From contig NZ_NMUA01000010.1 in the NCBI RefSeq assembly GCF_002312805.1, forward strand, positions 94,459 to 158,458: DNA of 64,000 nucleotides. The letters run 5' to 3'. This DNA is from Sphingobium sp. D43FB (GTDB taxonomy: Bacteria > Pseudomonadota > Alphaproteobacteria > Sphingomonadales > Sphingomonadaceae). Under the pieces are notes generated by a model. That model was given only the letters and a program-made list of their open reading frames with translations. It did no database searches and had not been told where the DNA came from. Position 1 is the first letter of the stretch. Each line of letters begins with the position of its first letter. A program made the translations under genes and the position numbers. Shown one piece after another: positions 45,841 to 58,219 of the stretch.

Positions 45841-46806
45841 TCAGGAGGCCACCGACTTTTCGGCTGCGGGCACTCTTGGCAATGCGTTGTGCACGGTCGT
45901 GGCGGCGATCGCTGCCTCGCCGCAGGCGACGCTAATCTGGTTCAGCCCCCGGACGAGGTCGCCTGCGGCATACAGGCCTTTAACGGAGGTTTCCTGATGC
46001 TCGCTCACAAAGAGCCGGCCAGCCATGTCCATGTCAGCACCAAGCGCTCTTGCCAATTTGGTCTGCGAGCTGGTGCCAAAGGCTGTGTAGAGGATATCGA
46101 ACCTGTAGGTTGCGCCATCCTCAGCGCAGAAGGCGGTGGCGCCGTCGGCCTGCAATTGCACAGATCCAGCGCCCACATGTCGTATGTCGATGCCCGCTTC
46201 GGCAAGGGCCGCTTGGGTATCTGTAGATAGAAGAATGTTTTGTCCGACTAGCAGAAGCGACAATGCACTGGTGTAGGTTCGCAAGAACAGCGCCTCAGCC
46301 GCGGCGTGCGCGCTATTCCCTAGTACCGCTATGCGCTTGTCCATGCTCTCATACCCATCGCAGATCGGGCAGGTGCGGATGACGCCGCGTTTCACGGCAT
46401 CGGCTAGGTGCGGCACGGTTGGTTTGTTTTCAACGACCCCAGTTGCGAGGATGACCGATCGCGCCGATATCGAGACATCGTTCATATGCGCAGAGAAGCC
46501 TCCCCCACTGTCGCGTTGAAGATGATCGATATAGCCCGGTTAGACTTTGCATCCGTAGAGCCCTGCCTGTTGGCGCATATGCTCGAGGAAGAGCGGCCCA
46601 CTGATACCATCGGGGAACCCAGCCAGATTATGGCTCAAAGTTATCCATTCCGCGCGGCTCCAGCCGCCGTCCACGAGAGCGACACTGCGTCTGAAGCGCC
46701 CCAGATAAATTGCAGCCGTAAGCCCAGCCGGGCCGCCGCCAATGATTAGGCAGTCCACAATATTGCCGATCGGGGAAAGTCCGTTCCTGACTAGGATATC
46801 CGCCAC
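45841..46806 (-). pseudogene. Thioredoxin reductase-like flavoprotein interrupted by an in-frame TAA
   Basis: The GTG at 46806 opens a frame with the FAD motif CLIIGGGPAGLTAAIYLGRF. It stops at TAA (46540-46542) after GLYGCKV. The same frame continues at once (PGYIDHLQRDSGGGFSAHMN, then ARSVILATGVVENKP), with the redox dithiol CPICDGYE, an NADPH site VLGNSAHAAAEAL and the terminal FAD motif YAAGDLVRGLNQISVACGEA. A single nonsense change therefore splits a normal-sized (about 320-residue) thioredoxin reductase-like enzyme. The downstream part begins with an ATG at 46485 and could be made separately, but it lacks the first FAD half. Confidence 0.8.
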
Positions 46807-46867
46807 CCTCGCCGTCTAGGCGGCCAGGGCGATCTCCAGCATCTACCGGTGCGAGCGCAATGCCCGG

Positions 46868-46885
46868 TAGCGACGGAAACTACCT
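46868..46885 (-). promoter_or_regulatory. FixJ-box-like element 17, upstream of the thioredoxin reductase-like gene
   Basis: The minus strand reads AGGTAGTTTCCGTCGCTA, a weaker right half but an exact GTAGTTTCCG core. It lies 62 bp before the GTG at 46806. TAGATG follows about 40 bp after its first base. Confidence 0.58.
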
Positions 46886-47008
46886 ATTCCTGGCTCACTA
46901 AGCGGATGCTTGGACTATTGGCGGCCGAAGACTTGGTGCCGGTCGAGACGGGTAAAACGGCGGACTTCGAACCGTTGGCGGGCGCTTTTCGAGCTGTCCT
47001 GGGATGCT

Positions 47009-47026
47009 GCGTAGTTTCCGACCCTG
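47009..47026 (+). promoter_or_regulatory. FixJ-box-like element 18, upstream of grpE-dnaK
   Basis: GCGTAGTTTCCGACCCTG differs from the consensus at one base. It is 91 bp before the ATG at 47117; TATAGA starts about 41 bp after the first G. The 310-bp region 46807-47116 holds only this element and element 17. Confidence 0.7.
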
Positions 47027-47116
47027 CCGCCGACATATTCCGTTCCACTATAGATTGCGCACAGGTTCACTCATGCCTGCCCGCCTCGCCCCGACGGCCT
47101 TTGCAGGAATAAAACC

Positions 47117-47704
47117 ATGACCAGCGCCAGCGACGATATCGATCATGTTGGAGATCGCACAACGGCTCCGATCGAGCCAATATTTGACCCCAGCAGTGCC
47201 GATCCCCGCCACGCGAAAATCTTTACCCTCGAAGCCTCACTGGCGGAGATGCGAGAGCGATGGGTCCGATCAGAAGCTGATAACGCCAATATCCGCACCC
47301 GCGCGAAACGGGATGTCGACGATGGTCGCCGCTATGCCATTGAGAAATTCGCGCTCGACGTTGTCGAGACCGCGGAGAATCTGCGGCGCGCGCTCGACAG
47401 GCTCCCACAGGTTTCTGATCAGGAGCCTGACAATATCGCGGGCGTAAGAGCCGGACTGGTCGAAACCGAGCGCGGCTTCATCGCCTTGCTCGAGCGACAC
47501 GGGATCAAGCGCCTGGATCCGATCGGCGCTGCATTTGATCCAAATTTTCATCAAGCAGTGGCCGAGCAGGGCGTCGACAACGAAGCGCCCGGTACCATTC
47601 TGCAAACTCTGTCCCCGACTTGGACATTGAACGGACGTCTTCTGCGAGCCGCAATGGTCATCATCGCCAAAGCAGCCACGCATGAGCATCGACCGCCGTC
47701 ATGA
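47117..47704 (+). CDS. grpE: Nucleotide exchange factor GrpE
   Basis: This 195-residue protein releases ADP from DnaK. It has an N-terminal coiled coil ([25 protein letters not shown]) and the C-terminal GrpE wing with [39 protein letters not shown] and [13 protein letters not shown]. The sequence is rather divergent from housekeeping GrpE (the usual YKLGDRVLRPA region reads [13 protein letters not shown]), which suggests a specialised paralogue. It is followed by dnaK after 88 bp. The ATG at 47117 has AGGA upstream. Confidence 0.9.
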   Translation: MTSASDDIDHVGDRTTAPIEPIFDPSSADPRHAKIFTLEASLAEMRERWVRSEADNANIRTRAKRDVDDGRRYAIEKFALDVVETAENLRRALDRLPQVSDQEPDNIAGVRAGLVETERGFIALLERHGIKRLDPIGAAFDPNFHQAVAEQGVDNEAPGTILQTLSPTWTLNGRLLRAAMVIIAKAATHEHRPPS

Positions 47705-47792
47705 GGCGGCCCCGCCTCGTTCACCTCTCTCCACTCTCCCCTCTTCTAGCGCGTCGCTCCCTTCGCACCGGTTCTTCAAAAGGAATAGCAGC

Positions 47793-49700
47793 ATGAGCAA
47801 AGTCATCGGTATCGATCTGGGTACGACCAATTCCTGCGTCGCCATCATGGACGGTAAGGAGGCGCGCGTGATCGAAAACAGCGAAGGAGCCCGCACGACG
47901 CCCAGCATTGTAGCATTTGCCGAGCAGGGCGAGCGGCTAGTGGGTCAGGCCGCGAAACGCCAGTCCATCACCAATCCCACCAACACGATCTATGCCGTAA
48001 AGCGGCTAATGGGTCGCCGCTATGACGATCCGGTCGCAACGAAAGACAAGGCTCTCGTTCCTTATGGCATCGTCTGCGGCGACAATGGCGACGCATGGGT
48101 CGAAGCGCGCGATCAGAAATATCCTCCCTCGCAGATAAGCGCATTCATTCTGGGCAAGATGAAGGAAACGGCCGAAGCCTATCTGGGCGAAACCGTCACG
48201 CAGGCGGTGATCACGGTCCCCGCCTATTTTAATGACGCCCAACGTCAGGCGACCAAAGATGCCGGACGTATCGCCGGCCTTGAAGTGCTGCGGATCATCA
48301 ATGAGCCGACGGCAGCGGCGCTCGCTTATGGTCTCGACAAAAAGACCAGCGGCCGGATCGCGGTATATGATCTGGGCGGCGGCACTTTTGACATCTCCAT
48401 CCTCGAAATCGGTGACGGCGTTTTCGAGGTTAAAAGTACCAATGGCGACACGTTCCTGGGCGGTGAGGACTTCGACGCACGCGTGATCGATTTTCTCGCT
48501 TCCGAGTTTCAGAAAGATCAGGGCATCGACCTTCGAACCGACAAGTTGGCCTTGCAGCGCCTCAAAGAGGCTGCGGAAAAAGCCAAGATTGAACTGTCTT
48601 CGACCAAGGAGACAGAGATCAATCTTCCCTTCATCACGGCCGACGCATCGGGACCAAAGCATCTTCTGATCAGGATGACGCGGGCAAAGCTGGAAACGCT
48701 GGTCGACGACCTGATCAAGCGCACGATGGAGCCTTGCAAGGCCGCCCTCAAAGATGCTGGCGTGACGGCCACCGATATCGATGAGGTCGTCCTTGTCGGC
48801 GGCATGACGCGGATGCCCAAGGTCATCGATGTCGTTCGCGAATTTTTTGGCAAGGAGCCTGCGCGCAACGTCAATCCAGATGAAGTCGTGGCGATCGGCG
48901 CTGCGGTACAGGGGGCGATTTTACGCGGGGACGTCAAAGACGTACTCCTGCTCGACGTTACACCGCTCAGCCTCGGCATCGAAACGCTTGGCGGTGTCTT
49001 TACGCGCCTGATCGACCGCAACACCACCATTCCCAGCAAGAAAAGCCAGACATTCTCGACAGCAGACGAGAACCAGGCGGCGGTGACGATCAAGGTCTAT
49101 CAGGGCGAGAGGGAAATGGCGGCGGACAACAAGGCGCTGGGCAATTTCGACCTGACAGGCATCCAGCCCGCTCCGCGCGGCATGCCGCAGATCGAGGTGA
49201 CTTTCGACATAGATGCCAATGGCCTCGTATCCGTCCAGGCGAAGGACAAGGCCACTGGCAAGGAACAACAGATTCAAATCCAGGCGAATGGCGGCCTTGG
49301 TGATGCCGATATCGAGCGAATGGTGAAGGAGGCCGAAGCAAACGCAGGCGCTGACAAGGTACGGCGCAGCTTTGTCGAAGCGAAGAACCATTCGGACACA
49401 TTGATTCACCAGGTGGAACAGTCTCTGGCCCGACACGGAGACGCCGTCGCCGCCGCCGATCAGACCGACGCCCGCAGCGCGCTCGAGGTGGTGCGATCGG
49501 CGGTAGAGGCCGGGCAGGAAGCTGGCCTGGTTCAGGCAACACAGCGTCTCTCTGACATCGCTGGGCGGATCGAGGAGGCTGTCCATAAGGCGCAGGCAGC
49601 GCACCCCTCGGGGGCGACCGCCGGTGAGACATCTACGGGTCCGTCCAACGAACATGCCGTCGATGCGGAATTCGAGGATGTGAGCGGCGAGAAGAGGTGA
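47793..49700 (+). CDS. dnaK: Molecular chaperone DnaK
   Basis: This 635-residue Hsp70 has the actin-like ATPase domain with [59 protein letters not shown] and [12 protein letters not shown]. Then come the linker [19 protein letters not shown], the substrate-binding domain and a helical lid ending [11 protein letters not shown], close to the usual EEV-type tail. The ATG at 47793 follows AAAGGA. It is cotranscribed with grpE under element 18 and has a J-protein partner at 44.4 kb. Confidence 0.96.
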   Translation: MSKVIGIDLGTTNSCVAIMDGKEARVIENSEGARTTPSIVAFAEQGERLVGQAAKRQSITNPTNTIYAVKRLMGRRYDDPVATKDKALVPYGIVCGDNGDAWVEARDQKYPPSQISAFILGKMKETAEAYLGETVTQAVITVPAYFNDAQRQATKDAGRIAGLEVLRIINEPTAAALAYGLDKKTSGRIAVYDLGGGTFDISILEIGDGVFEVKSTNGDTFLGGEDFDARVIDFLASEFQKDQGIDLRTDKLALQRLKEAAEKAKIELSSTKETEINLPFITADASGPKHLLIRMTRAKLETLVDDLIKRTMEPCKAALKDAGVTATDIDEVVLVGGMTRMPKVIDVVREFFGKEPARNVNPDEVVAIGAAVQGAILRGDVKDVLLLDVTPLSLGIETLGGVFTRLIDRNTTIPSKKSQTFSTADENQAAVTIKVYQGEREMAADNKALGNFDLTGIQPAPRGMPQIEVTFDIDANGLVSVQAKDKATGKEQQIQIQANGGLGDADIERMVKEAEANAGADKVRRSFVEAKNHSDTLIHQVEQSLARHGDAVAAADQTDARSALEVVRSAVEAGQEAGLVQATQRLSDIAGRIEEAVHKAQAAHPSGATAGETSTGPSNEHAVDAEFEDVSGEKR

Positions 49701-49741
49701 TGAAGGCTGCTCTCATGATCCTTGTGCCGTCAGCGCCGCGC

Positions 49742-49777
49742 GACAAGGACGGCATCATCGAAGCTTCCCGTCCTGTC
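49742..49777 (+). terminator. Candidate terminator behind dnaK
   Basis: GACAAGGACGG pairs with CCCGTCCTGTC across a 14-base loop, with one bulge, and TTTATCTT follows. It lies 42 bp behind the dnaK stop, in the 178-bp gap before the next ATPase gene. Confidence 0.45.
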
Positions 49778-49878
49778 TTTATCTTCGCGAGAGGCGAGGT
49801 GCGCGACAGGGCGTCGCCCTACTCGTGACAGCAGCGCTTGGCAGATCGCTCAGTCGCACTAAGCCTGGCGATACCGCA

Positions 49879-52446
49879 ATGAGCAGTGACGACCGACTAT
49901 CCGGTCTCACCGCGCGGGAAGCAGTCGACCGCTTGACCAGCCAAGGCGGCAACGAACTGCCCCGCACCGGGCAACGCTCGATTTTCCGCATTGCCATCGG
50001 GGTGCTTCGCGAACCGATGCTGGCTCTTCTGATGGCGGGAGGGATTGCGTATCTGCTGCTGGGCAGTCTGACCGAAGCGCTCATACTCCTTGGTTTTGCG
50101 ACCTTCTCGATCGCCGTCACGATCATCCAGGAGAACCGGACCGAGCATGTCCTGGAGACTTTACGCGACCTTTCTGCACCGCGGGCCCTCGTCATCCGAG
50201 ACGGCGTGCGCCTTCGCGTCGCCGGCCGGGAAGTGGTTTGCGATGACCTGATCGTCCTCGAGGTCGGCGACAGGGTCGCCGCTGATGCAGTCCTGATCGA
50301 GGCGGCCGACCTCCAAGCCGACGAGTCCCTGCTGACAGGCGAGTCTTTGGCAGTTGGCAAGTTGGCGACGACGGGCAAGGTGATCGACGAGCGCCGTCGT
50401 CCCGGCGGCGAGGGCCAACCCTACGTTTTTTCAGGATCTTTGATCGCACGCGGCAGTGGAATAGCGAGAGTCATCGCTACCGGCCCTAATAGCGAGATTG
50501 GCAGGATCGGTCAGTCGCTTGCGACGCTGGACACCGAAACGCCGCGCCTGCGCCGCGAAACGACGCGCATTGTTGCCTGGTGCGCTGTTGGTGGACTCTT
50601 GGTCGCGCTGTTGGTCGTACTGCTCTTCGGGCTCTTTCGAGGCAGCTGGATCGAGGCAGTGCTTGCCGGGATCGCAATAGGCATGTCGCTGTTGCCCGAG
50701 GAGTTTCCCGTTGTCCTTACCGTCTTCCTTGCGATGGGCGCATGGCGGATCGGGAAGGTAGGCGTGCTTACCAGGAGAACCGCAGCGATCGAGACCCTTG
50801 GTTCGGCAACGATCCTCTGCACCGACAAGACCGGCACTTTGACGGAGAACCGCATGTCAGTCTCCGACCTCTGGCTTCCATCCGGCGGTGCCAGGCGAAT
50901 GGCGGATGACACCGCCGTTCCGGAGGATTTCCGTGCCCTCCTGAAGGTCGCCGCGCTCGCAAGCGCCATCGAACCAACAGACGCGATGGATATCGCGCTG
51001 CATAGCGCCCAAGCCGCTATTGCCGCGACCGACCAACCGGACATGACATTGGTCCACGCCTTCGCCCTGCGGCCAGAACTCTTGGCTATGTCGAACATAT
51101 GGGAGGAGAGCGGCAGGCTGAATGTCTGTGCCAAAGGAGCGCCAGAAGCGATTGCAGGTCTCTGCCATCTATCCCATGAGGCACTTGCCGCGATGACGGC
51201 GGCTGTCGAGGCAATGGCGGAGCGAGGCATACGCGTTCTTGCCGTGGCGACCGCGACGGCGCCGGATCGCGACTGGTCGCATTCACAGCGGGGTTATGAC
51301 TATGCGCTAGCCGGACTGATCGGCCTTGCTGATCCGCTCCGCGCGAGCGTCCCGGATGCCATCGCGCAATGCCGCAGCGCCGGCATCCGGGTCGTGATGA
51401 TTACGGGTGACTATGCCGCTACCGCCCGGTCGATTGCCACTCAGGCAGGCATTGCCAAGGGCGATCTCCTGACCGGGAGCGATCTCGAAGCGCTCGACGA
51501 TGCGCAACTGGCGGCACGCCTGAAGACAGTCACCGTATTCGCGCGCATCATGCCAGAGCAGAAACTGCGTATCGTGCAGGCCTTCAAGGCGCGCGGCGAG
51601 ATCGTCGCAATGACCGGCGATGGCGTCAACGACGCCCCTTCGCTCAAGGCAGCCCATATCGGCATAGCGATGGGAAAGCGCGGCACAGATGTGGCACGCG
51701 AAGCCTCGGCAATGGTTTTGCTTGATGATGATTTTGGCGCCATCGTGCAGTCGGTGCGATTGGGTCGCCGTATCTACGACAATATCCGCAAGGCCATGGC
51801 CTTCATCTTCGCGGTGCATGTTCCGATCGCTGGACTTGCCCTGCTGCCCTTGTTCTTTGGTCTTCCGATCCTGCTCGGGCCTATTCATATCGCATTGCTC
51901 GAAATGGTGATCGACCCCGTCTGCGCGCTGGTGTTCGAAGCCGAGGGCGAGGAAGCCGATGTCATGCAACATCCCCCACGCGATCCGAACGAAGCGCTGT
52001 TTTCGTTCCCGATGATAGTGTGGAGCGTGTTTCAAGGTGGCCTTGCCTTTGGCCTGTTAACTGGCGTTTTCTTGCTTTCCATGTGGTCTGGCATGCCGAC
52101 CACAGAGATACGTGCTTTGACCTTCTTCGCCCTCGTTGGCGAGATCCTGGCGCTGATTCTTGTAAACCGATCGTTCAACGCCTCGCTGGGCGATGCCCTG
52201 ACACGGCACAACCGCGCACTGCGCTATGTCGTTGCCGCCATCGTCACCGTGACAGCGCTCATACTGACCTTTCCATGGGCGCAGGGCCTGCTCAAATTCG
52301 GTTCGATCGGGTGGAGCGATATGGCGTTGGCCGTCGGCCTCGGTTTTGCACTCCTGCTGATACTGGAAGCCTGCAAACCGGTGGTCAGGCGCGTGCTGGC
52401 AAAGAAATCGCCTGCTATGAAACCTGTCCTGACGGCAGCCCTTTGA
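49879..52446 (+). CDS. Cation-translocating P-type ATPase (P2-like)
   Basis: This 855-residue P-type ATPase resembles calcium- or sodium-type P2 pumps but is short. It has RLTSQGGNELPRTG at the N-terminus, the actuator motif LLTGESLAVGKL, the phosphorylation site CTDKTGTLTENRMSV (Asp about 316), the hinge TGDGVNDAPSLKAAHIGIAM, and six C-terminal helices after MVLLDDDFGAIVQSVRLGRRIYDNIRKA. The ion is unknown. The ATG at 49879 is favoured over a GTG at 49825. The TTG start of the next gene overlaps its stop codon (TTGA). Confidence 0.87.
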   Translation: MSSDDRLSGLTAREAVDRLTSQGGNELPRTGQRSIFRIAIGVLREPMLALLMAGGIAYLLLGSLTEALILLGFATFSIAVTIIQENRTEHVLETLRDLSAPRALVIRDGVRLRVAGREVVCDDLIVLEVGDRVAADAVLIEAADLQADESLLTGESLAVGKLATTGKVIDERRRPGGEGQPYVFSGSLIARGSGIARVIATGPNSEIGRIGQSLATLDTETPRLRRETTRIVAWCAVGGLLVALLVVLLFGLFRGSWIEAVLAGIAIGMSLLPEEFPVVLTVFLAMGAWRIGKVGVLTRRTAAIETLGSATILCTDKTGTLTENRMSVSDLWLPSGGARRMADDTAVPEDFRALLKVAALASAIEPTDAMDIALHSAQAAIAATDQPDMTLVHAFALRPELLAMSNIWEESGRLNVCAKGAPEAIAGLCHLSHEALAAMTAAVEAMAERGIRVLAVATATAPDRDWSHSQRGYDYALAGLIGLADPLRASVPDAIAQCRSAGIRVVMITGDYAATARSIATQAGIAKGDLLTGSDLEALDDAQLAARLKTVTVFARIMPEQKLRIVQAFKARGEIVAMTGDGVNDAPSLKAAHIGIAMGKRGTDVAREASAMVLLDDDFGAIVQSVRLGRRIYDNIRKAMAFIFAVHVPIAGLALLPLFFGLPILLGPIHIALLEMVIDPVCALVFEAEGEEADVMQHPPRDPNEALFSFPMIVWSVFQGGLAFGLLTGVFLLSMWSGMPTTEIRALTFFALVGEILALILVNRSFNASLGDALTRHNRALRYVVAAIVTVTALILTFPWAQGLLKFGSIGWSDMALAVGLGFALLLILEACKPVVRRVLAKKSPAMKPVLTAAL

Positions 52447-53564
52447 GCACACTCTCTCACCAGGGTTTCGCCCTTGCTCGTGGGTTTCTCCTTTCGCTCG
52501 TCATCTTCGCGACCTTAGCCTTCTTGTGGTTGATCGCGCCATTTTCGGGGGCGATCCTCTGGGCGGTGATCGCAGCCGTTCTGTTCGATCCACTGAATGC
52601 ATATTTGCTTCGCGTCATGCCACAACGCCGGAACGGCGCAGCGTTGGCGACTTTGCTCATCATCACAAGCCTGGTCGTCGTCCCAGCGATGCTTTTGGGG
52701 GTTGCGCTGCTGCGCGAAGCGACAAATTTCTACGCGCGGTTGCGCGCCGGAGAGATTGATCTCGCGCGCTTTTTCGCGGAATTACAAACCCATCTGCCCG
52801 CTTGGGCAAGCCGCTGGCTTGCAGACATAGGCCTTGGCAATCTGGATGGCTTCCGTTCCAAATTGAGCGCCGGATTTGCGAACAGCTTTCAGACGGTGGC
52901 TGGACAAATCCTGAGCCTTGGTCAGGGCACATTTGGATTTTTCCTGGCGCTTGGTGTGATGCTCTATCTCACATTCTTCCTCCTGCGCGACGGGCACGGA
53001 CTGGCGGCGCGGATCGAGCGTGCCATTCCTCTGACCGTGGGTCAGCGATCAGTTCTGGTCGGCAAATTCATATCCGTGGTGCGGGCGACCATCAAAGGGA
53101 GCCTAATCGTTGCCGTACTTCAGGGCACGATCGGAGGCCTCGTTTTTTGGGCCATGAGATTTCCAGGCGCATTACTATGGGGCGTGGCGATGGGCGTCTT
53201 CTCCCTGTTTCCCGCGATCGGTACGGGACTCATCTGGGTTCCGGTCACCATTTATCTGCTTGCCACCGGGGCCATCTGGCAAGGCGTTGTGCTAGGTTTG
53301 TTGGGCTTCTTCATCATCAGCAGCGTCGATAATGTGGTCCGCCCGATCCTCGTCGGCCGCGACGCGCGAATGCCCGACTATGTCGTGCTGATCTCCACTC
53401 TGGGCGGATTTGAACTCATGGGGTTCAACGGTTTCGTGATAGGCCCGGTGATCGCAGCTCTGTTCATGGCCGTGTGGCAGATATTTACAGAAGAGCCGGA
53501 GATCTCAGCACCAGCTGGGAGCAATGATATCCTTCCTCCTCGCATTGTTGAGCCGCCAGTCTGA
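52443..53564 (+). CDS. AI-2E family transporter (permease)
   Basis: This 373-residue membrane protein belongs to the AI-2E/PerM family, whose members export autoinducer-2, act as Na+/H+ antiporters, or have unknown substrates. It shows LWLIAPFSGAILWAVIAAVL at the N-terminus, a soluble loop (about 90-160), then GVMLYLTFFLLRDG, the paired glycine-rich helices GTIGGLVFWAMRFPGALLWG and SVDNVVRPILVGRDARMPDYV, and LGGFELMGFNGFVIGPV. The TTG start overlaps the ATPase stop by 3 bp, so translation is coupled to the pump. Confidence 0.88.
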   Translation: MSTLSHQGFALARGFLLSLVIFATLAFLWLIAPFSGAILWAVIAAVLFDPLNAYLLRVMPQRRNGAALATLLIITSLVVVPAMLLGVALLREATNFYARLRAGEIDLARFFAELQTHLPAWASRWLADIGLGNLDGFRSKLSAGFANSFQTVAGQILSLGQGTFGFFLALGVMLYLTFFLLRDGHGLAARIERAIPLTVGQRSVLVGKFISVVRATIKGSLIVAVLQGTIGGLVFWAMRFPGALLWGVAMGVFSLFPAIGTGLIWVPVTIYLLATGAIWQGVVLGLLGFFIISSVDNVVRPILVGRDARMPDYVVLISTLGGFELMGFNGFVIGPVIAALFMAVWQIFTEEPEISAPAGSNDILPPRIVEPPV

Positions 53565-53608
53565 CTCCCGCTGCCACGTCGCAAGCCCTCGGCCGCTGAA
53601 AGGTGTCG

Positions 53609-56132
<2,524 letters not shown>

Positions 56133-56403
56133 TGGGAAACCCTAACGATGCGCATGTGATGAAACGGAGCGTCATTCTGGTCTGCGCTATTTTCCGAAGT
56201 AAAATGGCTCAGCATCCAGATGCACTGGTATTTCAACCGAACATATCCTCGGATTATACCTATTCCACCAGATATTTTTCCCGGAATTTCAGACAACACA
56301 TCCGGAATGAATTATTCATTCACCGGTTTGGCTACTTAAACCATATTATAAATATATTTAGTGTAATCCGACTATCAATCTGACGTTCATAAACAATTAT
56401 TAT
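56133..56403. other. AT-rich intergenic region between divergent L,D-transpeptidase genes
   Basis: From about 56200 to 56400 the base composition turns AT-rich (runs such as ATTATAAATATATTTAGTG) against the GC-rich surroundings. A copy of the element core, TATTTTCCGA, lies at 56188-56197 in plus orientation, about 215 bp before the start of the next gene. I see no gene. It may be a promoter region or imported DNA. Confidence 0.5.
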
Positions 56404-57021
56404 GTGGCAATCATGACCCACATAATTTCGCGTCGCTTCCTTGTGCAATCTGGCGCTGCTCTGCTGCTGACGGCAGCGTCACCCGCATGGGCAATAGCAG
56501 AAACCCCGGATCGTTTGAGCAAAGGCCTATTGGCACGTGCACACGCAACGTTGATGCGGCATCGCAATATTTTCTTCCACGTCGATCGTATTGGCATCGC
56601 GGACTTCTCGCGTCCCTCCAGCGATCCCCGTCTATTCATTGTCGATATGATCGATGGGAGAACGTCAGCACATCTTGTCGCGCACGGTCGCGGTTCCGAT
56701 CCGGCCCATACAGGATGGGTTAAGCGGTTTTCCAATGACCCGGGTTCCTATGCCTCGTCGGATGGCGCTTACGCTACTGGTCCCCTCTACAATGGGGGGC
56801 ATGGGCACTCCATGAAGCTGATGGGACTGGATCCTGACAACAGCAACGCGCAATCTCGGGCCATCGTGGTTCATGCCGCCAGGTACGTGACGGCGGAAGT
56901 TGCCCGCAGCACAGGGAAATTAGGACGCAGTGAGGGGTGTTTTGCGGTGTCGAACGAAAGCCTTGGCGACGTTCTGGCTCAGCTGGGACCTGGCCGGTTG
57001 CTCTATGCCGACAAGGCCTAG
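56404..57021 (+). CDS. Murein L,D-transpeptidase catalytic domain family protein
   Basis: This protein of up to 205 residues begins at a GTG (56404) or at the ATG at 56413 with MTHIISRRFLVQSGAALLLT, a signal with twin arginines. It then has a YkuD_2-type domain: FIVDMIDGRTSAHLVAHGRG, GPLYNGGHGHSMKLMGLDP, VVHAARYVT (catalytic His) and SEGCFAVSNESL (catalytic Cys). It probably acts in the periplasm on peptidoglycan. It is divergent from the other L,D-transpeptidase across the AT-rich region. Confidence 0.82.
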   Translation: MAIMTHIISRRFLVQSGAALLLTAASPAWAIAETPDRLSKGLLARAHATLMRHRNIFFHVDRIGIADFSRPSSDPRLFIVDMIDGRTSAHLVAHGRGSDPAHTGWVKRFSNDPGSYASSDGAYATGPLYNGGHGHSMKLMGLDPDNSNAQSRAIVVHAARYVTAEVARSTGKLGRSEGCFAVSNESLGDVLAQLGPGRLLYADKA

Positions 57022-57067
57022 CCACCTGCGGCAAAGCGCTGCTCTCAAAGCCGGTTCTAAATAAGCC

Positions 57068-57415
57068 CTAACGGGGCACAGCACCCAGGATGGACAACGT
57101 CCTTGCCTGCACCGGCGACATCATCGAAGTAAAAAGTGAGGTCGTTAGCCCCGCCAACTTTACGCCATTACGGACTGCAGAAGCCGTTCCCTCGGTCATC
57201 AATTTCTGCTGGAGCCCAAAGAAATCGGACGGGCTTTTTATAGCGGATAATGCGCGGACCGACCTGCTCATGGCTTCGATATTTTCGGACCCAATGGACT
57301 TATAGGCCTCGGCTAATTCCGTCAGTCCGGCGATCGCAGCCGCGCGGACGGGAACTATGGTTTCCAGCTCAGAGATTTCATCCGCGACAAGTCGATCAAC
57401 GGTTGAGCTGGCCAT
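57068..57415 (-). CDS. Phasin family protein
   Basis: This 115-residue helical protein resembles phasins that coat polyhydroxyalkanoate granules: amphipathic segments with VRAAAIAGLTELAEAYKSIG, and SRSVRALSAIKSPSDFFGLQ followed by QKLMTEGTASAVRNG, where the D-x-x-x-L-Q-Q pattern is typical. AAGGAT precedes the ATG at 57415. The conserved element lies 105 bp upstream. A granule protein in this gene set agrees with storage of carbon and reducing equivalents under oxygen limitation; no PHA synthase gene is present. Confidence 0.8.
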   Translation of the reverse strand: MASSTVDRLVADEISELETIVPVRAAAIAGLTELAEAYKSIGSENIEAMSRSVRALSAIKSPSDFFGLQQKLMTEGTASAVRNGVKLAGLTTSLFTSMMSPVQARTLSILGAVPR

Positions 57416-57519
57416 GATATATCCTTTGAATTTTGGCGCTTCGGTGGAACAGTCGGCATTGCCAAGGGCCAAACGTCAGGATGCTGGGAAAGTAATTATC
57501 ACGCCCTACAGTCACCACG

Positions 57520-57537
57520 CAGGTTCGGAATCTACCT
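57520..57537 (-). promoter_or_regulatory. FixJ-box-like element 19, upstream of the phasin gene
   Basis: The minus strand reads AGGTAGATTCCGAACCTG, with one change inside the T-run. It lies 105 bp before the ATG at 57415. TAATTA stands about 40 bp after the first base. Confidence 0.6.
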
Positions 57538-57595
57538 ACGTCCGGTGGCTTTTGAACGGCCGGTCAAATGCTTTCGTGCGGCACCATCTCCTTTT

Positions 57596-58210
57596 TTACC
57601 GCCAATCCTTTCCCTTCTGCAAGGATCGGAAGGTTATCGACCAGCGCGTGGACTCCATTGCGACAATGCTGTGCTCCCAGTCATGCCGCGCCTCACCGCT
57701 CAGATGATAAATGGACCGCGGCGCGAGCGGTGCTAGGAAACGCGAGAAGCCCTCTGCCGTCCTTCGCCGAAATCGCAGCACGGCCGGGATGCCCAGCGAG
57801 ATACCCACGACATCATCGAAGACCGGGCGATCCTTGTGCCAGCCTATCCCGGCACCCGGATCATAGCGGATGACCAGCGCCTGCACGAGATCGTCGGGGT
57901 CAAGCCCGGCAAACCGGGCGGCTCGCTCCTTTATAAGAGACAGCCATTCCGGTATCGGTTCGGCCCGCGCAAAAGCCCCGTTCTGAAAATCATAACTCCA
58001 GCCATAGCTGTGGGTGAGGCGATGACCGGTCCATTGTTGGAACCGGAAAGGGCTGAGTGGAACGTTGCCGATATGGTCGATGAGCGCACATTCTTCCGCT
58101 TCGGAGAGAAAAGCCTGCTCGAAGCTAAGCCCCGGCAAAAGTCCAGGCGATGGTGGCGCACCGAACAAATCGACTTGACCACCCTCCAAGCGTTGCGTGA
58201 CCATGCTCAT
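57596..58210 (-). CDS. AlkB-like 2-oxoglutarate/Fe(II) dioxygenase
   Basis: This 204-residue protein resembles AlkB-family enzymes that remove alkyl groups from DNA bases oxidatively. The iron ligands are visible: H-x-D in IGWHKDRP and the distal His in DWEHSIV, with the 2-oxoglutarate arginine in STRWSITFRSL. RYDPGAGIGWHKD is the standard family motif. It is the second gene behind the SRAP-like gene (gap 9 bp), so both are likely controlled by the LexA box at 58747-58761. Confidence 0.88.
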   Translation of the reverse strand: MSMVTQRLEGGQVDLFGAPPSPGLLPGLSFEQAFLSEAEECALIDHIGNVPLSPFRFQQWTGHRLTHSYGWSYDFQNGAFARAEPIPEWLSLIKERAARFAGLDPDDLVQALVIRYDPGAGIGWHKDRPVFDDVVGISLGIPAVLRFRRRTAEGFSRFLAPLAPRSIYHLSGEARHDWEHSIVAMESTRWSITFRSLQKGKDWR

Positions 58211-58219
58211 GGACTTCGC

